Of a stretch of 48,177 bases of DNA, positions 23,908 to 31,919 are shown one piece after another. How positions within the stretch are numbered: position 1 is the stretch's first letter; every line of letters starts with the position of its first letter. The stretch covers positions 1-48,177 of the forward strand of contig CAJUDX010000020.1 in NCBI GenBank assembly GCA_910584785.1, written 5' to 3'. Under the pieces are notes generated by a model. It searched no databases. It had not been told where the DNA came from and worked only from the letters and a program-made list of their open reading frames with translations. Origin of the DNA: an uncultured Lachnospiraceae bacterium. Lineage in GTDB: Bacteria > Bacillota > Clostridia > Lachnospirales > Lachnospiraceae. A program made the translations under genes and the position numbers.

Positions 23908-25128
23908 ATGAAAATAAACCATAATTATCAGAAATTGCCGGGAAGCTACTTATTTTCCACGATAGCAAAAAAGGTGGCAGACTACAGCAGGGAACATAAA
24001 GAGGCCAGAATTATCCGGCTGGGCATTGGCGATGTGACGCTGCCTATTGCGCCTTCGATTGTGAAAGCACTTCATGAAGCTGTGGACGAGATGGGGGATG
24101 CCGCTGCCTTTCACGGCTATGCACCGGATTTAGGCTATGCATTCCTGCGGGAGGCGATAGCAAAGACGGATTATCAGCGATTGGGCTGTTCGATTTCGGC
24201 AGATGAAATTTTTATCTCCGATGGGGCAAAGTGTGACTGCGGAAATATTCAGGAATTGTTTTCGAACGAGGCGAGAATTGCCGTGTGCGATCCGGTATAT
24301 CCGGTTTATGTGGATTCTAATGTGATGGCTGGGCGGACCGGGGAGTATGACGCGGATAAGGGAACTTGGTCCAGGGTGATTTATCTGCCCTGTACAAAGG
24401 AAAATGGGTTTGTGCCGGATTTGCCAAAGGAAGTGCCGGATTTGATTTATTTGTGTAATCCCAATAATCCTACAGGGACGACCTTAACCAGAAAACAGCT
24501 TCAGGTTTGGGTGGATTATGCCAATGAACACGATGCTGTTTTGCTGTATGATGCAGCTTATGAGGCCTATATCCGGGATGAAGAGGTGCCACACAGCATT
24601 TTTGAACTTCCCGGAGCGAGGGCGTGTGCGATTGAATTTCGGTCATTTTCAAAAAATGCGGGCTTTACAGGAGTAAGGCTTGGGTTTACGGTGATTCCCA
24701 AGGATTTAATTCGTGAAGGGGTGTCTCTCCATACGATGTGGGCGCGAAGGCACGGGACGAAGTACAATGGAGCGCCGTATATTCAGCAGAAGGCTGGTCT
24801 GGCAGTTTATGGAGAAGAGGGTCAGAAGGAGATTCAGGAGCAGATTCAATATTATATGCGGAATACCCGGACGATCTACGAGGGGCTTAAGGAGGCCGGC
24901 TATGCGGTATTTGGCGGAGTAAACTCGCCTTATGTGTGGCTGCATACCGGAGAGATGAGTTCATGGGCGTTTTTTGATGAATTGCTGGATAAGGCCCATG
25001 TGGTTGGGACGCCGGGGAGCGGATTTGGACCGGAAGGGGAGCATTACTTCCGGCTGACAGGATTTGGAAGCTATGAGGATACTGTACAGGCGGTGGAGCG
25101 AATAAAAAAGACGCTTGCCCTCCGTTAG
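23908..25128 (+). CDS. dapL: LL-diaminopimelate aminotransferase
   Basis: The protein is 406 residues from the ATG at 23908, 5 bases after GGAGG; the in-frame ATG at 23887 lies upstream of that site. It makes LL-diaminopimelate directly from tetrahydrodipicolinate and glutamate, bypassing the succinyl and acetyl branches. Family features are the N-terminal YQKLPGSYLFSTIAKKV, RLGIGDVTLP, FHGYAPDLGY, ISDGAKCDCGNIQEL, LCNPNNPTGTTL and FRSFSKNAGFTGVRLGF with the PLP lysine. Adjacent dapF uses its product, which supports the assignment. The final codons form part of a bidirectional terminator hairpin. Confidence 0.96.
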   Translation: MKINHNYQKLPGSYLFSTIAKKVADYSREHKEARIIRLGIGDVTLPIAPSIVKALHEAVDEMGDAAAFHGYAPDLGYAFLREAIAKTDYQRLGCSISADEIFISDGAKCDCGNIQELFSNEARIAVCDPVYPVYVDSNVMAGRTGEYDADKGTWSRVIYLPCTKENGFVPDLPKEVPDLIYLCNPNNPTGTTLTRKQLQVWVDYANEHDAVLLYDAAYEAYIRDEEVPHSIFELPGARACAIEFRSFSKNAGFTGVRLGFTVIPKDLIREGVSLHTMWARRHGTKYNGAPYIQQKAGLAVYGEEGQKEIQEQIQYYMRNTRTIYEGLKEAGYAVFGGVNSPYVWLHTGEMSSWAFFDELLDKAHVVGTPGSGFGPEGEHYFRLTGFGSYEDTVQAVERIKKTLALR

Positions 25129-25155
25129 CGATGGGAGGGCAGCTGTACTTTTTTA
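25102..25155. terminator. Bidirectional terminator between dapL and the ABC-F gene
   Basis: TGCCCTCC (25116-25123) pairs with GGGAGGGCA (25133-25141). A T6 run follows on the plus strand (25150-25155), and A's at 25104-25109 give a T tract on the minus strand. It overlaps the dapL stop and serves both convergent genes. Confidence 0.8.
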
Positions 25156-25173
25156 CCTGATAAAATCTATTTT

Positions 25174-26694
25174 TTATAGTTCGATCGTTTTTGTTCCGAT
25201 TTTTTCCCTGAAGCTCGTATCGTGCTCGACAACTAACATGGTGGGACGGCAGGTGAGGATTAGGTTCTCTATCTGCATCCGTGAGAAGATATCAATGTAG
25301 TTTAGCGGCTCATCCCAGATATAAAGGTGGGCGGGGGTGAGCAGGCTGGCGGCGAGGAGGACTTTTTTCTTTTGCCCTTCAGAATATTCTTCCATGGGCT
25401 TTAGAAATTGGCTGCGCTCCATGTCAAGCTGGCGCAGAAGGGCGCAGAAAATAGGTTCGGGCAGGCCTTTTTGTTCACAGAAGGCTTTAAGATTCCCGCG
25501 TAAAAAACTCGTATCCTGATTTACATAGGAAACGATGAGGCCGGAAGCAGTTCTGAGACTGCCGGATTCTGTCCAGTTAATAGAAGGGGCAGGTTCCAGC
25601 TTTTGCAGGACAGCCCGGATAAGGCTGGATTTTCCGCAGCCGTTGGTTCCGTTCAGGATGACGCGATCGCCCTGCTGAATGGAAAAGCTCAGACTTTGGA
25701 TAAGGGGGCGGTCCGTGTGTTGGTATTGGAAACTGTAGTTGTCAGCGGCGATCAGGGTGGTTTTCTCATGGGTCAGCGGCATAATTTTAAGTTGGACAGG
25801 GGCTTCGATATCCTGGAGAAGTCCATGCTTTTGTTCGATTTCCCGTGCAATGCGCTCTTCCATTTGCTTTACACGGTTCTGCATTTTCTTTGTTTTTGCG
25901 CCAATATAGGCCCGTTTGCTTCCGTGTCCGGGATCTTTGATGGGGTCGAAACCAATTTTACTTTCTTCGCTTTTCTCCGCCCATTGTTTTACCTGGCTGG
26001 CTGCTGATTTTAGCCTAGCGATTTCTTTCCGGTGTTTTTCATTTTCTGATTGTGCAAATTGATCTTTTTTGCGTTTATTTTCCCACCAGCTGGAGAAATT
26101 GCCAGCCTGTACCTCGATGGTGTGACGATTTAAGACGAGGACATGATCAATGCAGGTATCCAGCAGATCGCGGTCGTGGGATACCAGAATAAAGCCTTTT
26201 TTCTTTGCTAGGTAGGTTTTGACCGAGTCCCGACCGGTTTGGTCGAGATGGTTTGTCGGTTCGTCGATTAAAAGGAAGTCGTTTTCGCCGGAAAATAACA
26301 GGGCCAGCATAAGTTTTGTCTGTTCGCCAAAGCTTAGGGTGGAGAAAGGGCGGTACAGGATGTCAGCGCTAAGGCCCAGGAGGTTTAGTTCGCAGATAAT
26401 TCTCCACTCTTCGGTCAGGGGCTTTAATGTTTCTGCAAATTCAGCAGCTGGACGCTGGCGATCCTCAGGTGAGATATGATAGGGAAAATAGTCAAAGACG
26501 GTTTGGGTGTCAATGGTTCCCGTGTAGGGGTACTTCCCCGAAAGCAGACGTAAAAATGTTGTTTTTCCTTTTCCGTTTCGTCCGATAAAGCCCAGCTTCC
26601 AGCAGGTGTCGATGGAAAAGCTGGTATGTTCAAAGACTGGTTCAAAGCTTCCTTCATAGGTAAAGCTGAGATCGTTTACTCTAATTTGTGACAT
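25174..26694 (-). CDS. ABC-F ribosomal protection protein, Lsa type
   Basis: The protein is 506 residues; the ATG at 26694 follows AAAGGAGGG, and an upstream in-frame ATG at 26739 is not supported. It has two ABC ATPase domains and no membrane segments. Walker A motifs are GRNGKGKTT and GTNGCGKSS, signatures are LSFGEQTK and YSEGQKKK, and Walker B motifs are FLLIDEPTNHLD and LYIWDEPLNYID. The linker between the domains is charged and helical. DTCWKLGFIGRNGKGKTT and LYIWDEPLNYID closely resemble Lsa proteins, which dislodge lincosamides, streptogramin A and pleuromutilins from the ribosome. Chromosomal relatives give intrinsic resistance. A 255-base leader and strong promoter precede it. The exact drug range is inference. 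Confidence 0.88.
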   Translation of the reverse strand: MSQIRVNDLSFTYEGSFEPVFEHTSFSIDTCWKLGFIGRNGKGKTTFLRLLSGKYPYTGTIDTQTVFDYFPYHISPEDRQRPAAEFAETLKPLTEEWRIICELNLLGLSADILYRPFSTLSFGEQTKLMLALLFSGENDFLLIDEPTNHLDQTGRDSVKTYLAKKKGFILVSHDRDLLDTCIDHVLVLNRHTIEVQAGNFSSWWENKRKKDQFAQSENEKHRKEIARLKSAASQVKQWAEKSEESKIGFDPIKDPGHGSKRAYIGAKTKKMQNRVKQMEERIAREIEQKHGLLQDIEAPVQLKIMPLTHEKTTLIAADNYSFQYQHTDRPLIQSLSFSIQQGDRVILNGTNGCGKSSLIRAVLQKLEPAPSINWTESGSLRTASGLIVSYVNQDTSFLRGNLKAFCEQKGLPEPIFCALLRQLDMERSQFLKPMEEYSEGQKKKVLLAASLLTPAHLYIWDEPLNYIDIFSRMQIENLILTCRPTMLVVEHDTSFREKIGTKTIEL

Positions 26695-26955
26695 AAAAAA
26701 TCCCTCCTTTTGCCGTGACCAAAGGGGGATTATGTTCATTTTCCGATGGTTTTGCTGATAAGCCTGTTAAAAATGGAAATAAGCGCAGCAAAAAAGAGGG
26801 ATTAGATGAGAACATAATCCACATTTGGCAACACGAAAACACATGCCTGCCGCTGGTTAAACGGCAGAAATTTAACTGGTTATGTTTCCTGTTTTCCAAT
26901 GTCGATTAAATCCTCATCCTTTCACCCCTCTCTGTAGCTCAGTTTTTCTTTTTCC
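26695..26955 (-). promoter_or_regulatory. Structured leader of the ABC-F gene
   Basis: On the minus strand the leader can form a long stem: 26810-26828 pairs with 26719-26737 at 17 of 19 positions, including perfect GGATTATGTTC/GAACATAATCC. In its loop, 26788-26803 (AATCCCTC then T6GC) is complementary to the ribosome binding site region 26699-26713. The same strand also allows a short GGATTA/TAATCC stem followed by CTCTTTTTT. A second hairpin CTGCCG/CGGCAG lies at about 26853-26873. Competing folds of this kind are typical of drug-inducible attenuation. Confidence 0.65.
26906..26917 (-). promoter_or_regulatory. Possible three-codon leader ORF (Met-Arg-Ile)
   Basis: ATG AGG ATT TAA on the minus strand, with GAGAGGGG 7 bases before the ATG. 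It lies about 32 bases into the predicted transcript and upstream of the alternative stems. Leader peptides of this size control other ribosome protection genes; here it is inference. Confidence 0.4.
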
Positions 26956-26984
26956 ATTATAGGTAAAGAGATAAGGATTGTCAA
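26956..26984 (-). promoter_or_regulatory. Consensus promoter of the ABC-F gene
   Basis: On the minus strand, TTGACA (26979-26984) and TATAAT (26956-26961) are separated by 17 bases: both hexamers are perfect consensus. Confidence 0.9.
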
Positions 26985-27038
26985 GGGAAAAATAAAATTA
27001 GGTAAACAATTAGGTAAGCCAATGAACTGAAAATAAGA

Positions 27039-27150
27039 TTAATTGAGTAAGATAAATAAAGTTGATCGAGCAAGATAAATAAAGTTAATCGAGCAAGGTA
27101 AATAAAGTTAATTAAGTAAGATAAATAAAGTTAATTGAGTAAGATAAATG
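27039..27150 (+). repeat. Five tandem 23-bp AT-rich repeats before lrp
   Basis: Units start at 27039, 27062, 27085, 27108 and 27131, spaced exactly 23 bases. The core is TTAATTGAGTAAGATAAATA, with variants TTGATCGAGC and TTAATCGAGC. The fifth copy decays into the lrp -35 box. There are no spacers, so it is not a CRISPR array. Probable regulator sites or UP elements. Confidence 0.9.
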
Positions 27151-27151
27151 A

Positions 27152-27180
27152 TTGACAAAAGGTGAAAAACAGGATAGGAT
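27152..27180 (+). promoter_or_regulatory. lrp promoter
   Basis: TTGACA (27152-27157) and TAGGAT (27175-27180) are separated by 17 bases, immediately after the 23-bp repeats. Confidence 0.7.
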
Positions 27181-27220
27181 TACGCTGAGGTCAGGAATCG
27201 TCATTGGGAGGAAGAGGAGA

Positions 27221-27664
27221 ATGGATGAGATTGATCGCAGGATTGTTCAGCTGCTTCAGGAAAATGGGAGGGTATCGTTAAAGACAATTGCGGAAAAGAC
27301 GTATTTATCTTCTCCTGCAGTCTCTGCGCGGATTGAAAAACTGGAAAAAGATGGAATTATTTTGGGCTATCATGCACAGATTGATCTGGCGAAGCTGGGA
27401 TATCCGATTCTTGCATTTGTTAATCTGGAGGTTGATCCTAAGGATAAGGAAAGGTTTTATGCGTATGCGCAGGCAGTTCCGAATATCCTGGAGTGCAGCT
27501 GTGTAACCGGAGAATTTTCCATGCTGTTAAAGGTGGCATTTGCCAGTACGGAGAAGTTGGATGTTTTTATTGGGCAGCTGCAGACGTTTGGGCGGACAAG
27601 GACACAGATTGTTTTTTCCACGCATGTAGGTCCCAGAGGGATTGGGGCGGAGGAAAATACATAA
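27221..27664 (+). CDS. Lrp/AsnC family transcriptional regulator
   Basis: The protein is 147 residues from the ATG at 27221, which follows AGAGGAGA; an in-frame ATT/ATG-like extension upstream overlaps the promoter and is rejected. Residues 1-60 are the winged helix-turn-helix (MDEIDRRIVQLLQENGRVSLKTIAEKTYLS, key segment SPAVSARIEKLEKDGII). Residues 65-140 form the RAM/AsnC effector and dimer domain (YPILAFVNLEV, VTGEFSMLLKV). Lrp proteins form octamers that bind phased sites and sense amino acids. The five repeats just upstream are in a good place for autoregulation. The target genes are unknown. Confidence 0.92.
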   Translation: MDEIDRRIVQLLQENGRVSLKTIAEKTYLSSPAVSARIEKLEKDGIILGYHAQIDLAKLGYPILAFVNLEVDPKDKERFYAYAQAVPNILECSCVTGEFSMLLKVAFASTEKLDVFIGQLQTFGRTRTQIVFSTHVGPRGIGAEENT

Positions 27665-27739
27665 AATACAGCAGTTTTTAGCAACCACAACGCTCCAGGT
27701 GCATATGCTTTAGATAAAGAAGATTTTGGAAGTGCGGGA

Positions 27740-28504
27740 ATGGAAGGAATGCGAACAGTGATTATTGATCCGGGGCACGGGGGAGTCGAGCCGGGAGCGA
27801 TTTTTCAGGACAGAAAGGAAAAGGATGATAACCTGCGTCTTGCCTTGCTTTTGGGGGATATTCTGGAAGGTGAGGGAGTGAGAGTTTTATATACAAGGAC
27901 GGCGGATATTGACCAGACACCCAGGGAAAAAGCGGCGATTGCCAATCGATCGGACGCCGATTTTTTTATTTCCCTTCACCGCAACGCGATGCCGGTTCCG
28001 GGAAGCGGTTCCGGGGCCTTAACGCTGGTCTACGAAAATCAGGGCGAAGCGGGACTTTTGGCACGGAATATTCAGGAAGCGTTAGTCAATACGGGATTTG
28101 CCGATCTGGGTGTTCAGGAGCGACCGGGGCTGGCTGTCTTAAACCGCACGCAGATGCCGGCGGTTTTGATTGAGAGCGGGTTTATTGATAATGTAAAGGA
28201 TAATCAGTTTTATGATCAGAACTTAAATAACATTGCCCAGGCGATTGCGGATGGGATTTTATTGACCTTCCAGGAAGTGGAACGCCCGGTGTATTATCAG
28301 ATTCAGACAGGGGCATATCAGAACCGGGATTTGGCTGACCAGATGGAAGAACAGCTTTATGAGCAGGGATTTCCGGTGTTTATGATTGAGGAAGATGGAT
28401 GGTATAAGCTCAGGGTAGGCTCGTTTTTGGGATTGGATCATGCTGTGCATATGGAACAGCAGCTGCGGCAGAAGGGGTATCCTACGGTGATTATTAAGGC
28501 GTGA
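27740..28504 (+). CDS. N-acetylmuramoyl-L-alanine amidase (Amidase_3) with C-terminal SPOR domain
   Basis: The protein is 254 residues; the start may be the ATG at 27740 or the one at 27749. The zinc-dependent Amidase_3 domain (about 4-165) is complete: His13 in DPGHGG, Glu27, His80 in SLHRN and Glu145 in LIESGF. Residues about 180-254 form a SPOR domain (YYQIQTGAYQNRDLADQM, YKLRVGSFLG), which binds denuded glycan at division or spore septa. No signal peptide or membrane segment is visible, which is odd for a wall enzyme. CwlC of Bacillus, a mother-cell amidase that also lacks a signal peptide and has SPOR repeats, is a good parallel, so a role in mother-cell lysis is plausible. Confidence 0.9.
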   Translation: MEGMRTVIIDPGHGGVEPGAIFQDRKEKDDNLRLALLLGDILEGEGVRVLYTRTADIDQTPREKAAIANRSDADFFISLHRNAMPVPGSGSGALTLVYENQGEAGLLARNIQEALVNTGFADLGVQERPGLAVLNRTQMPAVLIESGFIDNVKDNQFYDQNLNNIAQAIADGILLTFQEVERPVYYQIQTGAYQNRDLADQMEEQLYEQGFPVFMIEEDGWYKLRVGSFLGLDHAVHMEQQLRQKGYPTVIIKA

Positions 28505-28723
28505 GGAGCGGAGAAAAAGAAAAAAAGGGGAAAAGGAGAAAGGTAAACACAGGAAAAATGGGGTTGGATGAAAAGCCGGGTTAAGTGAATGAAAATAAAG
28601 TAAAGCAGAATAAATAGGAATAGGAAACAGCATGTTTTTCGTTGCATTGGGGTGGAAAATATGCTGTTTTTGCTATGCTAAAAAAGATATTTTACAAAAA
28701 CTGGAAGCGTTCTATAGGAAAAT

Positions 28724-28761
28724 TTGTTGCAAAATGTATAGGTTTTGCAACAATTTTTTTT
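28724..28761 (+). terminator. Strong terminator, probably for both lrp-amidase and bio operons
   Basis: TTGTTGCAAAA (28724-28734) pairs exactly with TTTTGCAACAA (28743-28753), followed by T8. On the minus strand the stem is followed by a weaker AAATTTT. The rest of the 28505-28828 gap is AT-rich with nothing else recognised. Confidence 0.9.
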
Positions 28762-28828
28762 CCACACAAATCTTAAATATTCTACTAAAATTTTATATGG
28801 TCAAATTTCAGCCTGCACTTATCCCACA

Positions 28829-30019
28829 TTATCTGAGCAGAAACCACGCCTTCATGGTATCCAAAACCTTCACCAGGTCGGCTTCACAGATAATGTAAGG
28901 AACCATGGCATACATATAGTTTAAGAAGGGGCGGCTAAATACGCCCCGTTCGTAGGCGAATTGCTGGAAGCCCTGAAGGGTTTGAGGGGTATAAACTTCG
29001 ATGCAGACGCAACCGCCCATCATCCTAATGTCTTTCACCCGCGGATCGGCAAACCCGTCCATTTCCCGCCGGGTTATCGCTTCAATTTTCTGTATTTTTT
29101 TCATATAGTTTTCGCGTTCAAAGATAGTAATGGAGGCGAGGGCAGCGCTGCAGGCCAGCGCATTTCCCATAAAAGTCGGCCCATGCATCAGGGCGTGGCG
29201 GCTGTCGTTGCTGTAAAAGCCCTGGAATACTTTGTGATTGGCAACCGTTACCGCGTGTCCGATATAGCCGCCGGTCAGTGCCTTTCCCAGAACAAGGATA
29301 TCCGGGCATACCAGGTCAGCGACAAATCGGTTTCCTGTCCGTCCAAATCCGGTTGCCACTTCATCGAAAATCAGCAGTACATCGTAGGCATCACATAATT
29401 CTCTTGCTCTTTTCAGGAAGTCGATATGATACATCCGCATACCGCCTGCTCCCTGTAAAAGCGGCTCGACGATAAAGCAGGTAAAACGGTCGTGATACCG
29501 GGTGAAGGCTTCTTCCAGCGCTGCGATTTCTGTGGGAATATGCACGATGCCCTTTTTCTCTTTAAAGACAAAATGATAGTCCTCATCATCCCCAACTTCC
29601 ATGGCCTTAAAGGTGTCGCCGTGGTAGGCATGTTCCAGAGAAAGTACCATATCACGGCGGCTTCCCCGATTGGTATTAAATTGTAATGCCATTTTCAGCG
29701 CCACTTCCACTGCCACGCTCCCGGAGTCGGAAAAAAAGCAGTAATCTAAGTCGCCGGGAAGAAATTCCTGTAATTTTTCAGAGAGACGAAGCACCGGATC
29801 ATGGGTAAGTCCGCCCAGCATCACATGGGAAAAGTGGTCGGCCTGTTCCTTAATGGCTGCCGTCAGCGCCGGATGCTTGTAACCATGAATCATACACCAC
29901 CAGGAGGAGACAGAGTCGATTAATTTCTGATCTTCGGTATATAAGTAAACGCCTTCGGCATCGATAATCTTATAAGGCGGTTTCATGGTTTTCATTTGTT
30001 CGTAGGGATACCATATCAT
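28829..30019 (-). CDS. bioA: Adenosylmethionine-8-amino-7-oxononanoate aminotransferase
   Basis: The protein is 396 residues, shorter than the 430-450 common in the family; the ATG follows AGAAAGGAA. It converts 8-amino-7-oxononanoate (KAPA) to 7,8-diaminopelargonate using S-adenosylmethionine as amino donor. Conserved stretches are IWYPYEQM, SSWWCMIHGYKHP, FFSDSGSVAVEVALKMA, HAYHGDT, LIFDEVATGFGRTG, LVLGKALTGG with the PLP lysine, and HGPTFMGNALACSAAL. It is last in the leftward biotin operon, separated from bioD by 140 bases of degenerate repeats. Confidence 0.95.
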   Translation of the reverse strand: MIWYPYEQMKTMKPPYKIIDAEGVYLYTEDQKLIDSVSSWWCMIHGYKHPALTAAIKEQADHFSHVMLGGLTHDPVLRLSEKLQEFLPGDLDYCFFSDSGSVAVEVALKMALQFNTNRGSRRDMVLSLEHAYHGDTFKAMEVGDDEDYHFVFKEKKGIVHIPTEIAALEEAFTRYHDRFTCFIVEPLLQGAGGMRMYHIDFLKRARELCDAYDVLLIFDEVATGFGRTGNRFVADLVCPDILVLGKALTGGYIGHAVTVANHKVFQGFYSNDSRHALMHGPTFMGNALACSAALASITIFERENYMKKIQKIEAITRREMDGFADPRVKDIRMMGGCVCIEVYTPQTLQGFQQFAYERGVFSRPFLNYMYAMVPYIICEADLVKVLDTMKAWFLLR

Positions 30020-30060
30020 GATGTTTTATTCCTTTCTGTCCTTCTGTGCGTTGGAAAAAA

Positions 30061-30150
30061 TTCGATGTTTTCTGAAAATGCCGTGTTTTTGAAAATACCA
30101 TGTTTTTTGAAATAATCGTGTTTTCTGAAATTGTCGTGTTTTCTTTAAAA
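30061..30150 (-). repeat. Five degenerate 17-18 bp tandem repeats between bioD and bioA
   Basis: On the plus strand, units beginning TGTTTTCTGAAA or variants start at 30066, 30084, 30101, 30119 and 30137. On the minus strand they read like GAAAACACGACAATTTCA. They fill most of the bioD-bioA spacer. Confidence 0.75.
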
Positions 30151-30159
30151 TTTATCTTT

Positions 30160-30843
30160 TTATGTCGCATATAATGCAGCCAATTCTTCTGCATCCATAT
30201 CCAAATCTTCATCTCCATCCTTGACACAGGCTAAAACATTGACTCCTGTCAAAAGTTCACACATCCGAAGATTATCCTCCTCCAGCATGTTTCCCGGATG
30301 GAAGTGATTGAAGATTAATCCCTTTACTGAAATTTGTCTTGCCCGCAGATAAGCTATCGTCAATCCCACATGGTTAATCGTTCCTAACCCTGCGTCAGCG
30401 ACGACCAGGCAGGAAAGGTTCAGTTCTTTGATAACATTCTCAAGCCAGAGATTTTTCTCAAAGCAAAGCGGGCAGAGGATGCCTCCGCTTCCTTCCACAG
30501 TCACATAATCATAGGATAGTTTAAGCTTGTCAAATGCCTGTTTAACAACATCCAGACGCACCGGATTGCCTTCCAGACGGGAAGCCAGGTGAGGAGAGAA
30601 GGCATGTTCGTAGATATAGGGGCACATTTCTTCGATGGGCTGGGCTGTCCCGGAAGCCTGTTTGACCCACACGGCATCCCCTGGGATGAGTTTTCCGTCG
30701 TTTCCGCGCAGATTTCCGCTCATTGCCGCCTTAAAATAGGCCGCGTTTTTTCCGCCTTCCCTTAGTTTTTTTAGGATCAACCCGCTTACAAAGGTTTTTC
30801 CCACATCGGTTCCTGTTCCTGTGATAAAAATAGCCTTACCCAT
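30160..30843 (-). CDS. bioD: ATP-dependent dethiobiotin synthetase
   Basis: The protein is 227 residues. It closes the ureido ring of dethiobiotin from diaminopelargonate, CO2 and ATP. The N-terminal P-loop FITGTGTDVGKTFVSG is diagnostic, followed by YFKAAMSG, the substrate region VEGSGGILCPL and VVADAGLGTINH. The start overlaps the end of bioB by 8 bases, indicating coupled translation within the biotin operon. Length is usual. Confidence 0.95.
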   Translation of the reverse strand: MGKAIFITGTGTDVGKTFVSGLILKKLREGGKNAAYFKAAMSGNLRGNDGKLIPGDAVWVKQASGTAQPIEEMCPYIYEHAFSPHLASRLEGNPVRLDVVKQAFDKLKLSYDYVTVEGSGGILCPLCFEKNLWLENVIKELNLSCLVVADAGLGTINHVGLTIAYLRARQISVKGLIFNHFHPGNMLEEDNLRMCELLTGVNVLACVKDGDEDLDMDAEELAALYAT

Positions 30844-31825
30844 TGTCTAATTTCACCTCGTATCCCAGTTTTTTCATTAATGCCATATCGGTTTCTACGG
30901 TAATTCCTGCGGTAGTCAGCATGTCACCGGAAATTGCTGCATTGGCACCGCTTGTAAAGCATTTTTCTCCCTTGTCGCCGGTCAGGCCGCGCCCGCCTGC
31001 CAGACGAATCCTGCCGTCTGGAAGCAGAAAGCGGAAAATGGCGGTTATCCGGCAAAGCTCGTCATTGTCCAGTACTTGATGATGTTCATAAGGCGTTCCC
31101 GGAATGGGGTTGAGCAGATTGACAGGAACTGAAGTGACACCCAGTTCCCTTGCCGTAATGACCATATCAATCCGATCTGCCATCGTTTCCCCCAGTCCCA
31201 TAATTCCTCCCGAACAAAGGGAAAGCCCGGCACGCTTTGCCGCTTTTAATGCAGCAATTTTTTCGTCAAAACTGTGGGTAGTGCAAACCTGGGGAAAGAA
31301 ACGCCTGGAGGTTTCTAAGTTGCAGTGCACGCGCGAGGCGCCGGCTTCCTTTAGTTTTGTAAATTGCTCTTCTTTTAACAGGCCAAGGGAGATACAGACT
31401 TTCATAGGGGTTTCCGTACAGATAGCGCGTATGCTCCCGCAGACTTGATCGACTTCTCTGTCCGGCAATGCCCTGCCCGAAGTAACGATAGAGTAGCGCA
31501 GAACTCCCCTTTTTGCCTGTTCCCTGGCATGCCTTAGCAATTCTTCGGTGGAAAGCAGCCCGTAGCTGTTTTCGCAGGCCGTGTGGTAATGGGCGCTCTG
31601 GGCACAGTATTTGCAGTCCTCCGAACATTTCCCGCATTTTGCATTGACAATGGTGCACATATCGAACTGATTTCCGCAAAAATGCTGCCGAAGTTCGTCT
31701 GCGGCTGCGGTCAGTTCTTCCAGGGGAGCATTGCTCAGCCGAAGTGCTTCTTCCCGGCTGATCCATTCTCCGGCAAGCACTTTTTCTTTTAATTGGCGAA
31801 TTGATATCGTTGCAACACTATCCAT
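30836..31825 (-). CDS. bioB: Biotin synthase
   Basis: The protein is 329 residues from the ATG at 31825, which has GGAGG 11 bases upstream; a GTG at 31843 just before that site is less likely. It is a radical SAM enzyme inserting sulfur into dethiobiotin. The 4Fe-4S motif is C-x3-C-x2-C within KCSEDCKYCAQS. Conserved residues for the second cluster and substrate follow (RYSIVTSGR, HCNLETS, CSGGIMGLGET, NLLNPIPGTP, LAGGR). It is second in the bioY-bioB-bioD-bioA operon, after a 94-base spacer from bioY. Confidence 0.95.
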   Translation of the reverse strand: MDSVATISIRQLKEKVLAGEWISREEALRLSNAPLEELTAAADELRQHFCGNQFDMCTIVNAKCGKCSEDCKYCAQSAHYHTACENSYGLLSTEELLRHAREQAKRGVLRYSIVTSGRALPDREVDQVCGSIRAICTETPMKVCISLGLLKEEQFTKLKEAGASRVHCNLETSRRFFPQVCTTHSFDEKIAALKAAKRAGLSLCSGGIMGLGETMADRIDMVITARELGVTSVPVNLLNPIPGTPYEHHQVLDNDELCRITAIFRFLLPDGRIRLAGGRGLTGDKGEKCFTSGANAAISGDMLTTAGITVETDMALMKKLGYEVKLDNG

Positions 31826-31919
31826 GTCAGTAGTTTCCTCCACTCTCTACTTTGTCAATCGATAACTTAAGTCTGAAAAATTCTTTTCTATGATGGAATG
31901 ATATTATGATTGAATGATA

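Noticed and set aside
26681..26899. A 72-residue frame in the ABC-F leader
   Set aside because: It begins at a poor TTG without a ribosome binding site and runs through the predicted alternative stems into the ABC-F start.
27039..27150. CRISPR-like array
   Set aside because: The 23-bp units are directly adjacent with no unique spacers and no cas genes are present.
28632..28898. An 88-residue plus-strand frame after the SPOR amidase
   Set aside because: It runs through the strong terminator at 28724-28761 and into the end of bioA, with no ribosome binding site.
29970..30227. An 85-residue leftward frame between bioD and bioA containing six-residue repeats
   Set aside because: It overlaps both flanking genes in another frame and its middle is simply translated tandem repeat. 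Treated as a repeat spacer.
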